From CAYRSA01 sp964494845 (lineage in GTDB: Bacteria > Patescibacteriota > Saccharimonadia > Saccharimonadales > JAGQNJ01): DNA of 14,139 bases. The stretch is taken from contig CAZBSC010000019.1 in assembly GCA_964494845.1 (NCBI GenBank), forward strand, positions 1-14,139. Reading direction: 5' to 3'. Below the pieces are notes generated by a model. The model saw only the letters and a program-made list of their open reading frames with translations, was not told the origin of the DNA and made no database searches. Both the position numbers and the translations under genes were made by a program. Within the stretch, counting starts at the first letter, position 1, and each line of letters begins with the position of its first letter. Positions 6,677-14,099 of the stretch are shown here, piece by piece.

Positions 6677-7405
6677 TTATGGTAAAGATTTTTCTACGTC
6701 AACCAATAGTTGTTTAGCGAGGTTTTTGGCTTTTTGTTGATATTTTTTGTCAACTTCGCCGGTCTTCGCTAGTTTTTCTACTATTTGCACTGTATCTTTT
6801 AGATCATCGTTTATTACAAAGGTGTAATAATCTGCGTTTAAAGCAATATTTAACTCTTTGTGCGCAGACTTTAAACGACGTTTATACTCTGTTTCGCTCA
6901 TTTTGCCTCTAGATGTAATTCGCCTCTTCCATTCGCTAAAACTAGGTGGCAAGAAAAATAAGCAAATTGCATCTGGTTTGGCTTTTATGACATTTTCAAC
7001 TCCTACGACCTCAATATCGCTAATTGCAATCTTCCCATCAGTCGATGCTATCTCTATTTCGCGCAAACTCATACCAGAAACTTGTTGTTCGTGAATAATT
7101 GCAGCTTCGACTAGCTTTCCGGCCTTTATGTCCGCCAGCATTTCTGACTCGCTGCGAAACCAATACTCTCTTCCATTTTGTTCTAAAACACCGTCGTTGA
7201 CACGAGGTTTTCGGGTAGTATCTGAAACCACAAAATGATAGTGTTCTGTCTTTAAAAGTTCGCGAATTATTGTATTTCGTCCAGTTGCAGATGGAGCCGT
7301 ACATAATACTAATTTATTTCTAGCCAGGATGGTTTTGGCATAGTCTGAGATACGGTAGTTTTTTAAAGCTTTCTGGAAAGCCGGAAGTTGTTTTAGTTCA
7401 TTCAT
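6677..7405 (-). CDS. Guanylate kinase-like protein with altered P-loop
   Basis: The 242-residue protein has the guanylate kinase fold, whose usual job is to phosphorylate GMP (or dGMP) to GDP with ATP. Family marks are VSDTTRKPR (60-68) for GMP binding, REYWF (79-83), a lone E100 in KLVEAA, SDIEVVGV (129-136), FLPPSF (151-156) and RRITSRGKMSETEYKRRLKSAHKEL (161-185). Odd points: the P-loop reads APSATGRNT (37-45), where the canonical form is GPSGxGKST, so the first glycine, the third glycine and the catalytic lysine are replaced; the YGT segment after the lid start reads VSG. A 30-residue N-terminal extension and a Lys-rich C-terminal extension (about 215-242) make it longer than typical 200-residue enzymes. 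It may be a divergent kinase with Arg in place of Lys or a non-catalytic binding protein. It starts 3 nt after lepA and is probably co-transcribed. Confidence 0.85.
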   Translation of the reverse strand: MNELKQLPAFQKALKNYRISDYAKTILARNKLVLCTAPSATGRNTIIRELLKTEHYHFVVSDTTRKPRVNDGVLEQNGREYWFRSESEMLADIKAGKLVEAAIIHEQQVSGMSLREIEIASTDGKIAISDIEVVGVENVIKAKPDAICLFFLPPSFSEWKRRITSRGKMSETEYKRRLKSAHKELNIALNADYYTFVINDDLKDTVQIVEKLAKTGEVDKKYQQKAKNLAKQLLVDVEKSLP

Positions 7406-7408
7406 GCT

Positions 7409-9187
7409 CTAATCTCTTTTCAACATTACAGTAAAAGCTTCTGGGGGAATCTCTACATTCCCAAATTTTTTCATACGGGCCTTGCCACGTTTTTGTTTGG
7501 CTAGTTGCTTCTTTTTTCTGGACACATCTCCGCCGTATAGACCAATTGTAACATCTTTGCGAAAAGCGCTAATATCTTCACGTGCTATAAAATTAGCTCC
7601 AATGCCTGCTTGTAGGGCAACCTTGAACTGCTGCCTAGGGATAACATCCTTTAATTTTTTAACCACATCTCGCCCCAATGCCACAGCCTCGGATCTGTGA
7701 GTGACAACAGCGAGCGCTTCTACTCGCTCGCCGGCGACGTAAAAATCAACCCTGACTAAATCTTCAGTTCGGTAGTTGTCGAGCTCGTAGTTAAAAGACC
7801 CATACCCACTAGTGACAGATTTTAGCTGATCATAAAAGTCCGTTAACAAATTGGCTAGGGGAGCCTCAAAATTTACGACCGTCAAGTCATCTACATATGA
7901 TAGATTTTTTTGCTGTCCCCTCTTGCTTGAAATCAGCTGAATGACCGCCCCTACAAAATCTTTTGGAACAACTATCTCGCCTTTTATCCATGGCTCACGA
8001 ATTTCAGCGATGGTTGATACATCCGGGACATCTGCAGCAGATCTAATGTCTAATTGCTGGCCGTTCGTTAAGACAACTTGATAGTCAGTCGAGGGATTAG
8101 TAACTATTAACTCTAGGTTGTACTCTCGCTGCAAACGTTCTTTCACGATATCCATGTGCAGCAATCCTAGGAAACCAATTCGCAGACCGAAACCCAAAAC
8201 AGGTGAGTTTTCTGGGTCATATCTTAGTGCAGAATCAGATAAAGATAGTTTTTCTACTGCTTCTTTTAGCAGATTGTAGTCTTCGTTGCTATTAGGGAAA
8301 AATCCGGCATATACGAAAGGTTGTACGTCTTTGTAGCCAGGCAATGAATGTTTGGCTTTGCTGTTAGATAATGTAATTGTATCTCCAACCTTAGCTTCAC
8401 GGGTGCTCTTTAGGTTGGTCACGATGTAACCGATTTCGCCAGTACTCAACGCATCCATCTTTGTCATTTCAGGGGTTAAACGTCCGACTTCTAGCGCAAT
8501 TCCGTCAGCCTCGGCAGCCATCATATGAATAACATCGTTCTTTTTTATGGTACCATCTACTACTCTCGCATAGAGAATTACTCCACGGTAATCGTCGTAG
8601 TAACTATCAAAAATCAAAGCTCTTGTTGCCGTGTCATCACTTCCTTTGGGCGGTGGCACGTCAGCTACTACGCGCTCTAAAACTCCATCAACTCCAACGC
8701 CGGTCTTTGCAGAGATGTGCAGTATATCTTCTTTTTTACAGCCCAGCAGTGCAACAATTTCGGCACCAACTCTATCGACATCAGCAGCCGGTAAGTCAAT
8801 TTTATTCAGTACAGGGATGATGGCCAGGTCTGCGGCAATAGCTAGGTATACATTTGCCAAGGTCTGGGCCTGAATCCCCTGACTAGCGTCAACAATCAAA
8901 ATTGCACCCTCGCAGGCTTCTAAGCTTCTCGAAACTTCGTAACTAAAATCAACGTGGCCTGGGGTATCGATGAGGTTCAACTCGTAATCTTTGTATTTCA
9001 TTCTCACTGGTTGAAGTTTTATCGTAATTCCCTTTTCGCGCTCCAAATCCATGCGGTCTAGTAGTTGCGCTTTCATATTTCGCATTTCCACGGTTCCAGT
9101 CATTTCTAGCAATCGGTCAGCCAAAGTAGACTTGCCATGATCAATATGAGCAATGATGCAGAAGTTTCTAATGTGGTCTTGTTTCAT
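7409..9187 (-). CDS. lepA: Elongation factor 4 (LepA), translational GTPase
   Basis: LepA binds the ribosome and hydrolyses GTP; it has been linked to back-translocation and to 30S assembly or initiation. The 592-residue protein has all G motifs: AHIDHGKST (13-21), GITIK (53-57), DTPGH (74-78), NKID (128-131) and SAKTG (159-163). The EF-G-like domains follow and the LepA-specific C-terminal domain ends in YGGDVSRKKKQLAKQKRG and VEIPPEAF. Length is usual for the family. A GTG at 9196 would add three residues but abuts the -10 box and would lie upstream of the predicted transcript start, so the ATG at 9187 is used. It heads a two-gene unit with the guanylate-kinase-like gene. Confidence 0.97.
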   Translation of the reverse strand: MKQDHIRNFCIIAHIDHGKSTLADRLLEMTGTVEMRNMKAQLLDRMDLEREKGITIKLQPVRMKYKDYELNLIDTPGHVDFSYEVSRSLEACEGAILIVDASQGIQAQTLANVYLAIAADLAIIPVLNKIDLPAADVDRVGAEIVALLGCKKEDILHISAKTGVGVDGVLERVVADVPPPKGSDDTATRALIFDSYYDDYRGVILYARVVDGTIKKNDVIHMMAAEADGIALEVGRLTPEMTKMDALSTGEIGYIVTNLKSTREAKVGDTITLSNSKAKHSLPGYKDVQPFVYAGFFPNSNEDYNLLKEAVEKLSLSDSALRYDPENSPVLGFGLRIGFLGLLHMDIVKERLQREYNLELIVTNPSTDYQVVLTNGQQLDIRSAADVPDVSTIAEIREPWIKGEIVVPKDFVGAVIQLISSKRGQQKNLSYVDDLTVVNFEAPLANLLTDFYDQLKSVTSGYGSFNYELDNYRTEDLVRVDFYVAGERVEALAVVTHRSEAVALGRDVVKKLKDVIPRQQFKVALQAGIGANFIAREDISAFRKDVTIGLYGGDVSRKKKQLAKQKRGKARMKKFGNVEIPPEAFTVMLKRD

Positions 9188-9196
9188 TGAAGACAC

Positions 9197-9205
9197 ATTA
9201 TAACA
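9197..9205 (-). promoter_or_regulatory. Extended -10 promoter of lepA
   Basis: TGT plus a perfect TATAAT ends 9 nt before the lepA ATG. A weak -35-like TGGTAA is 17 nt upstream, inside the end of murJ. The transcript would begin 2 or 3 nt before the ATG, leaving no room for a ribosome binding site. Confidence 0.75.
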
Positions 9206-9222
9206 GAGGTAGCTCTCTGTTA
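9201..9222. repeat. 22-bp inverted repeat over murJ stop and lepA promoter
   Basis: Perfect 8-bp arms TAACAGAG (9201-9208) and CTCTGTTA (9215-9222) flank 6 nt. One arm contains the murJ stop codon; the other overlaps the extended -10 of lepA. There is no T-tract on either side, so it is not a usual terminator. It could be an operator for lepA or an RNA hairpin at the murJ 3' end. Confidence 0.6.
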
Positions 9223-10836
9223 CCAGTCGATGTTGATCGGTTTCAATATAAGTTTTTTAATTCTTTCAGTAACGGGCTTCACTTCTTCGATGTTAAATAA
9301 AGCCGACATTATTATATATATACTAAAAGTAACGGCACTTATCATCGTGAGTTTTGTTCCTAAAGTTATAACTCCGGTATCATTTGCTTCCAGCGGGAAA
9401 AGTGAAATCATTACGAATGTCCCTACAATTGCAAATCCCGTAACAGATAGTATTCGCATTAAATCACCGGCATATTTCAGGCTGAATAATTTTCTATCCC
9501 GCTTAATTATTATAACTAGCAATATGACGACTTCAATCATGGCAGATAGAGTCTGCGCTAATGCTAGGCCAGCCACGTTGTATACCCCCGGACGAGCTAG
9601 AGTAAAGGCGAGGTAAATATTTAACGCAATCGTGATCAGAGAGATGATTAATGGTGTAACCGTATCTTTATGTGCATAAAAGTAGCGTGACAATATCTGG
9701 TAAATAGTACGGAAAAACATAGCGCCGCACAAAAATCCTAGGATTAGGGCGATTTGCTGAGAATCCCTGGTAAAAATAATTCTAGCCAAATACCCACGCG
9801 CGAAGTAGGTCACAATCAATATCGGCATTGATATCCAGATCATGGCCTTTAGAACTTTCAAAAACTCTCTGCGAAAAAGATCGGGTCTACCCTGAGACAG
9901 ACGTTCGGTCATTCTAGGAAATGCTGCAGTTGAAATTGCCGTACCGATAAGAAGTATCGGAGTTGTATGAATAACATAGGCGTTCTCGTAATAAGTTATG
10001 TTTCCTTCACCCAATTGCCTTGCAAACCTCGTCTCGACAATACTGTTAATCGCATCTATACCCTGGTCGATAGACCTAGCAGGAAGTTGACGAAGTACTC
10101 CACGAAGAGCCTTGTTCTCCCATCGAATCATTGTTTCGTAGCGGAACTTTGTTCCCCACATTCCCAAAAAAGCAATCAGTAATTGAATAAATGCACCGAT
10201 CGCTGCACCAACTCCTAGACCCACAATACCTAAATGGCCTGGTCCGCCATCGTGAGGTGCAACAGTACTGAAAACAACCGCGCTGATAATTATACAAAAG
10301 TTATAGAATAACGGGGCGACTGCATAGAAAAAAAATCTTCCTATGGTCTGTTGGATACTCATAAGAACGCCGGAAATAGTAAAGAATAAAGGGTTCAGTG
10401 AAATAAGCCGCATTATCATAACAGCGTTATTGAGTTGTTCTCCATTTATTCCAGGAGCTACGTGTTGTATCAAGGGCTTGGCAAAAATAATTATAGCCAG
10501 GGCAATAACACCCATAACCATCATCATTATGTTTAGCAAACTGGAAGAAAGTCGCCATGCTCCCTTACGATCATTTTTTTCTAGCTTATCCGACAAATAA
10601 GGAATAAAGGCGACACCAAGCGCACCGGCAGCAATAGTCAAGAAGAAGAAATCAGGTATTTTAAATGCAGCAAAAAATGCGTCCGTACTCTGTGGCCCGA
10701 CTGCCGGGAAATTGGCATTAATGAGTTTTATTCTCAAAAATCCTAATATCTGGCCGAATAGTGAAATGCCAATTAAAAGAGTGGCGGCGCCACTCACAGA
10801 CATACGTTTTGTAGCTCTGCGTAATAGTCGATTCAT
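9220..10836 (-). CDS. murJ: Lipid II flippase MurJ (MviN family)
   Basis: MurJ moves lipid-linked peptidoglycan precursors from the inner to the outer face of the membrane. The 538-residue protein is strongly hydrophobic and fits the 14-helix MviN/MurJ plan of the MOP superfamily. The N-terminal family signature is clear: GQILGFLRIKLI (28-39), STDAFFAAFKIPDF (50-63) and AAGALGVAFIPYLSDKLEKND (69-89). The functionally important arginine of GFLR is kept. Later helices keep charged residues such as those in ARSIDQGIDAINSIVETRFA. The gene lies between ftsH and lepA with its own promoter. An AGGA is 4 nt before the ATG but would hardly be included in the predicted mRNA. Confidence 0.95.
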   Translation of the reverse strand: MNRLLRRATKRMSVSGAATLLIGISLFGQILGFLRIKLINANFPAVGPQSTDAFFAAFKIPDFFFLTIAAGALGVAFIPYLSDKLEKNDRKGAWRLSSSLLNIMMMVMGVIALAIIIFAKPLIQHVAPGINGEQLNNAVMIMRLISLNPLFFTISGVLMSIQQTIGRFFFYAVAPLFYNFCIIISAVVFSTVAPHDGGPGHLGIVGLGVGAAIGAFIQLLIAFLGMWGTKFRYETMIRWENKALRGVLRQLPARSIDQGIDAINSIVETRFARQLGEGNITYYENAYVIHTTPILLIGTAISTAAFPRMTERLSQGRPDLFRREFLKVLKAMIWISMPILIVTYFARGYLARIIFTRDSQQIALILGFLCGAMFFRTIYQILSRYFYAHKDTVTPLIISLITIALNIYLAFTLARPGVYNVAGLALAQTLSAMIEVVILLVIIIKRDRKLFSLKYAGDLMRILSVTGFAIVGTFVMISLFPLEANDTGVITLGTKLTMISAVTFSIYIIMSALFNIEEVKPVTERIKKLILKPINIDW

Positions 10837-10844
10837 TTAATCCT

Positions 10845-10850
10845 ATTATA
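10845..10850 (-). promoter_or_regulatory. -10 promoter element of murJ
   Basis: A perfect TATAAT ends 8 nt before the murJ ATG. It is at the middle of a 13-bp perfect palindrome (10841-10853) with arms TCCTAT and ATAGGA. The -35 region is weak (TTTCAA at 17 nt). Confidence 0.65.
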
Positions 10851-10906
10851 GGAGTTGGGGGCTAAATTTGAAACAGCGAAATAGTTTGTGCTTATCCTAT
10901 AGTTCA

Positions 10907-10983
10907 GAAAAAAGAAAAGAGCAGCCCGACTAAAATGTATTCCATTTTGCCGGCGCGGTGAGAAAAACCTTGGTTTGTCTCAC
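10907..10983 (-). terminator. Candidate terminator region after ftsH
   Basis: Downstream of the ftsH stop, an imperfect hairpin has outer arms GTGAG/CTCAC (about 10958-10983). A second stem, AAAATG/CATTTT (10932-10948, 5-nt loop), has GC-rich flanks that can partly pair. About 11 nt later comes a pyrimidine tract with four and six T (10907-10920, minus strand). Together they could stop ftsH transcription before the murJ promoter, although the T-tract is further from the stem than usual. I see no gene in the 160-nt gap. Confidence 0.45.
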
Positions 10984-10996
10984 GAGGCTTTAGCCG

Positions 10997-12865
10997 TTAA
11001 TAAAGTGCAGCAGTCTTGGGCATAACTGATCCCTTGAGGATTTCTAGGACTTCTTCAGCTTCTACGGTTTCTTTTTCAATTAACGCATTTTTTAGTTGTT
11101 CTAGTTTACTCTTGTTGGCTTTTATCACTTCGCGGGCGCGTCGTGCGGCCTCACTTATTAGTGATTCAATTTCGTCATCAATAACTTTGGCCGTCTCTTC
11201 AGAGTATTGTCTCTCATGCATTAGTTTGTCCATCATAATGCCCTCGTCTGTATGAAAAACCTGATCACGGAGTTTTTTGCCCATTCCCTGATTTGTGACC
11301 ATATCCCTGGCTAGTTCTGCGGCTTTTTGAAGGTCACTGCCAGCACCGGTAGTAACTCTTTCTGGTCCATATATGACTTCTTCTGCAACACGCCCGCCTA
11401 GCATTCTGGCTAACACATCTTTAAATTCTATGATGCTGTGATAGCTTTTATCTTCTGGCGGAATAAACCAGGTTACCCCTCCGGTGCCGCCACGCGGAAT
11501 AATTGTAACCTTATGTACCATGTCGCTATCAGGTAATACATGGCCGACTATTGCATGGCCAGCTTCATGATATGCAGTTAGGTTTTTTTCTTCCAGGCTC
11601 ATAACCTTGCTTTTACGTTCTGGACCAATTGCCACTTTTTCGAATGCTGCGGTTACGTCACTTTGGCTGATTTCTTTATGTCCATGACGCGCTGCAATAA
11701 TTGCGGCTTCGTTGATAATATTAGCTAGATCTGCACCTGATGTTCCGGCTGTTTTTGCTGCTAGTGCATCTAGGTCAACTGACTTAGCCATTGGTTTCTT
11801 GGCGCTATGAACTTCCAATATCGCTTGTCGGTCCTTGCGATCTGGTAAATCAATGACAACACGTCGATCAAAACGTCCAGGTCGCAGTAGAGCCTTGTCC
11901 AATACATCTGCACGGTTAGTTGCTGCCAGAACAATGACATTCTGTCCTTGCTCAAAACCATCCATTTCTACAAGTATTTGGTTTAATGTCTGCTCTCGTT
12001 CATCATGGCCACCGCCCATACCAGAACCACGCTTACGGCCAACGGCATCGATCTCGTCAATAAAGATTATGCAGGGAGCATTCTTTTTGGCTTTAGCGAA
12101 TAGGTCACGAACCCTACTAGCCCCTACTCCAACGAACATTTCGACGAACTCTGAACCAGAAATACTAAAGAAAGGTACACCAGCCTCGCCTGCAACCGCG
12201 CGAGCCAGCATAGTCTTACCTGTACCCGGAGGTCCTACTAGCAGAACGCCTTTGGGTATTTTGGCACCGACGTTCTCGAACTTTTTTGGGAACTTCAAAA
12301 ACTCGACTACTTCTTCCAAGTCTTGTTTGGCTTCACTAGTGCCTGCAATATCTTTGAATGCAACCTTGGTTTTTTCATTGCCATAAAGCCTAGCTTTGCT
12401 CTTACCAAAACTCATAGCTTGATTGCCTTGTCCTTGTGCACTTCTCAGCATAAAGAATAAAAACCCACTGATAAAAATCACGGGCAGTATAGATATGCCA
12501 ACGTTTAGCCACATATTTGTGCTGTCACTGGCTGGCTTGTTGATTATTTCTACATCACGGTTAGTCAATCCTTGCTCGTAGATACTGGACCCAGCTTCTT
12601 TTCGAGATTTTTCAGTAGCCTTGTCCTCGCCTTTTTTAACCACAGTCAGATCTTCGCCGGTAACAGTAATCGTTTTAATCTCGCCCTTGTTGGCCCGGTT
12701 AACAACGTCGTTAAATGGAACGCTTTTTAAGTTATCCGTTGGCTTGTAGGCAGCAAAAATAACTAGGCCGATTAATATTATTAATGCAATGAACCCAAAA
12801 TTTTTAAAACCGCGCTTGCGGTCGTAATTGCCATTCCCTGGCTTCTTGAACGGTTTTTTATCCAT
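10997..12865 (-). CDS. ftsH: ATP-dependent zinc metalloprotease FtsH
   Basis: FtsH is the hexameric membrane protease that extracts and degrades misfolded membrane proteins and short-lived regulators. The 622-residue protein has two membrane segments (about 23-40 and 119-140) around a small external domain. The AAA+ module follows: Walker A GPPGTGKT (211-218), pore loop MFVGVGA (243-249), Walker B IIFIDE (266-271), and the second region of homology around ATNRADVLDKALLRPGRFDRR (315-335). The protease has HEAGH at 433-437 and the third zinc ligand Asp511 in GAGSDLQKA. Length and order are those of the family. The C-terminus is a coiled helix ending in a short tail. Its promoter lies in the 29-nt gap after tilS; the tilS-ftsH order is common in bacteria, often with hpt between, which is absent here. 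Confidence 0.98.
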   Translation of the reverse strand: MDKKPFKKPGNGNYDRKRGFKNFGFIALIILIGLVIFAAYKPTDNLKSVPFNDVVNRANKGEIKTITVTGEDLTVVKKGEDKATEKSRKEAGSSIYEQGLTNRDVEIINKPASDSTNMWLNVGISILPVIFISGFLFFMLRSAQGQGNQAMSFGKSKARLYGNEKTKVAFKDIAGTSEAKQDLEEVVEFLKFPKKFENVGAKIPKGVLLVGPPGTGKTMLARAVAGEAGVPFFSISGSEFVEMFVGVGASRVRDLFAKAKKNAPCIIFIDEIDAVGRKRGSGMGGGHDEREQTLNQILVEMDGFEQGQNVIVLAATNRADVLDKALLRPGRFDRRVVIDLPDRKDRQAILEVHSAKKPMAKSVDLDALAAKTAGTSGADLANIINEAAIIAARHGHKEISQSDVTAAFEKVAIGPERKSKVMSLEEKNLTAYHEAGHAIVGHVLPDSDMVHKVTIIPRGGTGGVTWFIPPEDKSYHSIIEFKDVLARMLGGRVAEEVIYGPERVTTGAGSDLQKAAELARDMVTNQGMGKKLRDQVFHTDEGIMMDKLMHERQYSEETAKVIDDEIESLISEAARRAREVIKANKSKLEQLKNALIEKETVEAEEVLEILKGSVMPKTAALY

Positions 12866-12875
12866 ATGTAGGGCT

Positions 12876-12881
12876 ATTATA
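12876..12881 (-). promoter_or_regulatory. -10 promoter element of ftsH
   Basis: A perfect TATAAT ends 10 nt before the ftsH ATG, giving a predicted leader of about 3 nt. It is flanked by GGG and CCC in an imperfect palindrome (12871-12884). No good -35 box is seen. Confidence 0.6.
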
Positions 12882-12894
12882 CCCTAATCAATGA

Positions 12895-13794
12895 TTAATT
12901 TTGAATACTCGAAAATTTCTTTAGTAATAGTTTTTGATCATGGATTTCTAAACTAAGGTTTTTCGAAATTGCAATCTGCTTACCAGATCTAAGTGTTTTA
13001 GCGCCTACGACCAATTTGTTTATAGTTTTTTTATCAAAATCACTGTAATTATTTTCTCTCAGCCACTCGGCCATAACCTCGGCTGCAACCGTGTGCGGAA
13101 GAGCCAATAGTTTTTTTCTATCAATGCTGCTAGGTTGCAGTTGAATTGCGGATAGTTGATTCTTGACGGCGGCATCGAGTTCTGTATTTAATCGCCTAAT
13201 TTCTGAATGAGTTTTGGTGAGTTGTTGCCGCTGTGCATTTGATAGCTTAGACATAACGTTATGCCTAATCCAATTACGCGTATAAGCATCTGTGTTATTG
13301 GTGCTATCTTCTCGCCACACAAGATTATTTTTTTCTGCATATTCAACAATATCTAGTTTGGTTTTACCGAGTAATGGTCGGCAAATTGTTTCACTACTAG
13401 ACAGTGCAACGACGCCTTTCCTGTTTGTACCCCGCAGAATATTAAAAACTGCCGTTTCCATAGCATCGTCATGGTGGTGTGCCGTCACAACCGCCAAGGC
13501 ATTGTACTTTTTGCGAATTTTTTGCAAAAATGCATATCTTTGGTTTCGAGCCTCTTCTTCACTTACACTACTGCCCAAATGCCCTTCTTCGAATTCGAAA
13601 GGTAAGTTATATTTTTGCGATAAAGTCGCAACAAATTTTCTATCCACCGGTGAATCTGGTCTAACCCCATGGTCATAATGCGCCACAACCAGGTCGAGGT
13701 CTTTTTGTTTAGTTAACAAATCGAGCAGAACTATCGAGTCAACTCCTCCTGACACAGCTACAACATATTTACCTGGTTCAATATCAACAATCAC
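12895..13794 (-). CDS. tilS: tRNA(Ile)-lysidine synthase TilS
   Basis: TilS uses ATP and lysine to convert the wobble C34 of tRNA-Ile(CAU) to lysidine, so that it reads AUA instead of AUG. The 299-residue protein has the N-type ATP pyrophosphatase P-loop SGGVDS (15-20), AHYDHGVRPDS (38-48), the HHHDD motif (106-110), RPLLGKTK (139-146) and EDSTNNTDAYTRNWIRHNV (162-180). The C-terminal part is short, so overall length is like the small Aquifex enzyme and not the 430-470 residues of E. coli or Bacillus. The start is a GTG at 13794; the ATG four bases upstream is out of frame. A promoter precedes it. AUA codons do occur in this window, consistent with a need for TilS. Confidence 0.95.
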   Translation of the reverse strand: MIVDIEPGKYVVAVSGGVDSIVLLDLLTKQKDLDLVVAHYDHGVRPDSPVDRKFVATLSQKYNLPFEFEEGHLGSSVSEEEARNQRYAFLQKIRKKYNALAVVTAHHHDDAMETAVFNILRGTNRKGVVALSSSETICRPLLGKTKLDIVEYAEKNNLVWREDSTNNTDAYTRNWIRHNVMSKLSNAQRQQLTKTHSEIRRLNTELDAAVKNQLSAIQLQPSSIDRKKLLALPHTVAAEVMAEWLRENNYSDFDKKTINKLVVGAKTLRSGKQIAISKNLSLEIHDQKLLLKKFSSIQN

Positions 13795-13800
13795 ACATGT

Positions 13801-13829
13801 ATTCTACACAAATGTTCTCCTATTGTTTA
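13801..13829 (-). promoter_or_regulatory. Promoter of tilS
   Basis: -35 TAAACA (13824-13829) and -10 TAGAAT (13801-13806) are 17 nt apart. The -10 box ends 6 nt before the GTG start, so the predicted transcript start is at the start codon itself. The -35 box overlaps the stop codon of the upstream ORF. Confidence 0.6.
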
Positions 13830-14099
13830 TTCGCCTATAAGTCTGAGTGCGGCTTCAACCACCTGAATCCTTGCCATATCTTCTCCACCTTTTATTGCAC
13901 CCCGTCCAAATTGTATTAATCTCGCATGATGATCATCAAGATCTTGAGGCGTCAGTGAGCCCAAGAATACCACCGCTACTTCTGAGGACATACAGATGCC
14001 GGTGCCTAGCCTAGAGTCTCTGGGAGTCAATAGATATTGACCTTGAACCATCGAATCAATAGGTGAAGTTCTGTCGGCTTCGTGCATAGAAGCCGACAT
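13827..14099 (-). CDS. Unknown 90-residue protein
   Basis: I do not recognise this protein. It is soluble-looking, with a probable beta-strand core (SEVAVVFLGS at 39-48) and a C-terminal amphipathic helix (EDMARIQVVEAALRLIG at 73-89). A single Cys is at 36. An in-frame TAG lies two codons before the first ATG, which fixes the upstream limit. The first ATG sits at the base of a strong hairpin and the second, M5, in its loop; M17 is another possible start. The 40 nt upstream (14100-14139) hold a GGAG-like sequence but no clear -10 box. Being of gene-like length, on the same strand and 32 nt before tilS supports it being real. Confidence 0.55.
   Translation of the reverse strand: MSASMHEADRTSPIDSMVQGQYLLTPRDSRLGTGICMSSEVAVVFLGSLTPQDLDDHHARLIQFGRGAIKGGEDMARIQVVEAALRLIGE
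14072..14098. repeat. 10-bp perfect hairpin at the start of the last ORF
   Basis: Arms TGTCGGCTTC (14072-14081) and GAAGCCGACA (14089-14098) flank a 7-nt loop. On the minus strand two bases of the first ATG are paired and the second in-frame ATG is in the loop. No T-tract follows in either direction, which argues against an intrinsic terminator. It could limit translation initiation in the mRNA. Confidence 0.7.

Noticed and set aside
9188..9196. GTG at 9196 as the lepA start
   Set aside because: It directly follows TATAAT and would be upstream of the transcript start; only three residues differ.
5088..14099. Possible homology between orf88 and the 90-residue ORF (both have GGE-EDM...VVE)
   Set aside because: The match is a few residues in different parts of each protein and is within chance for short acidic proteins.
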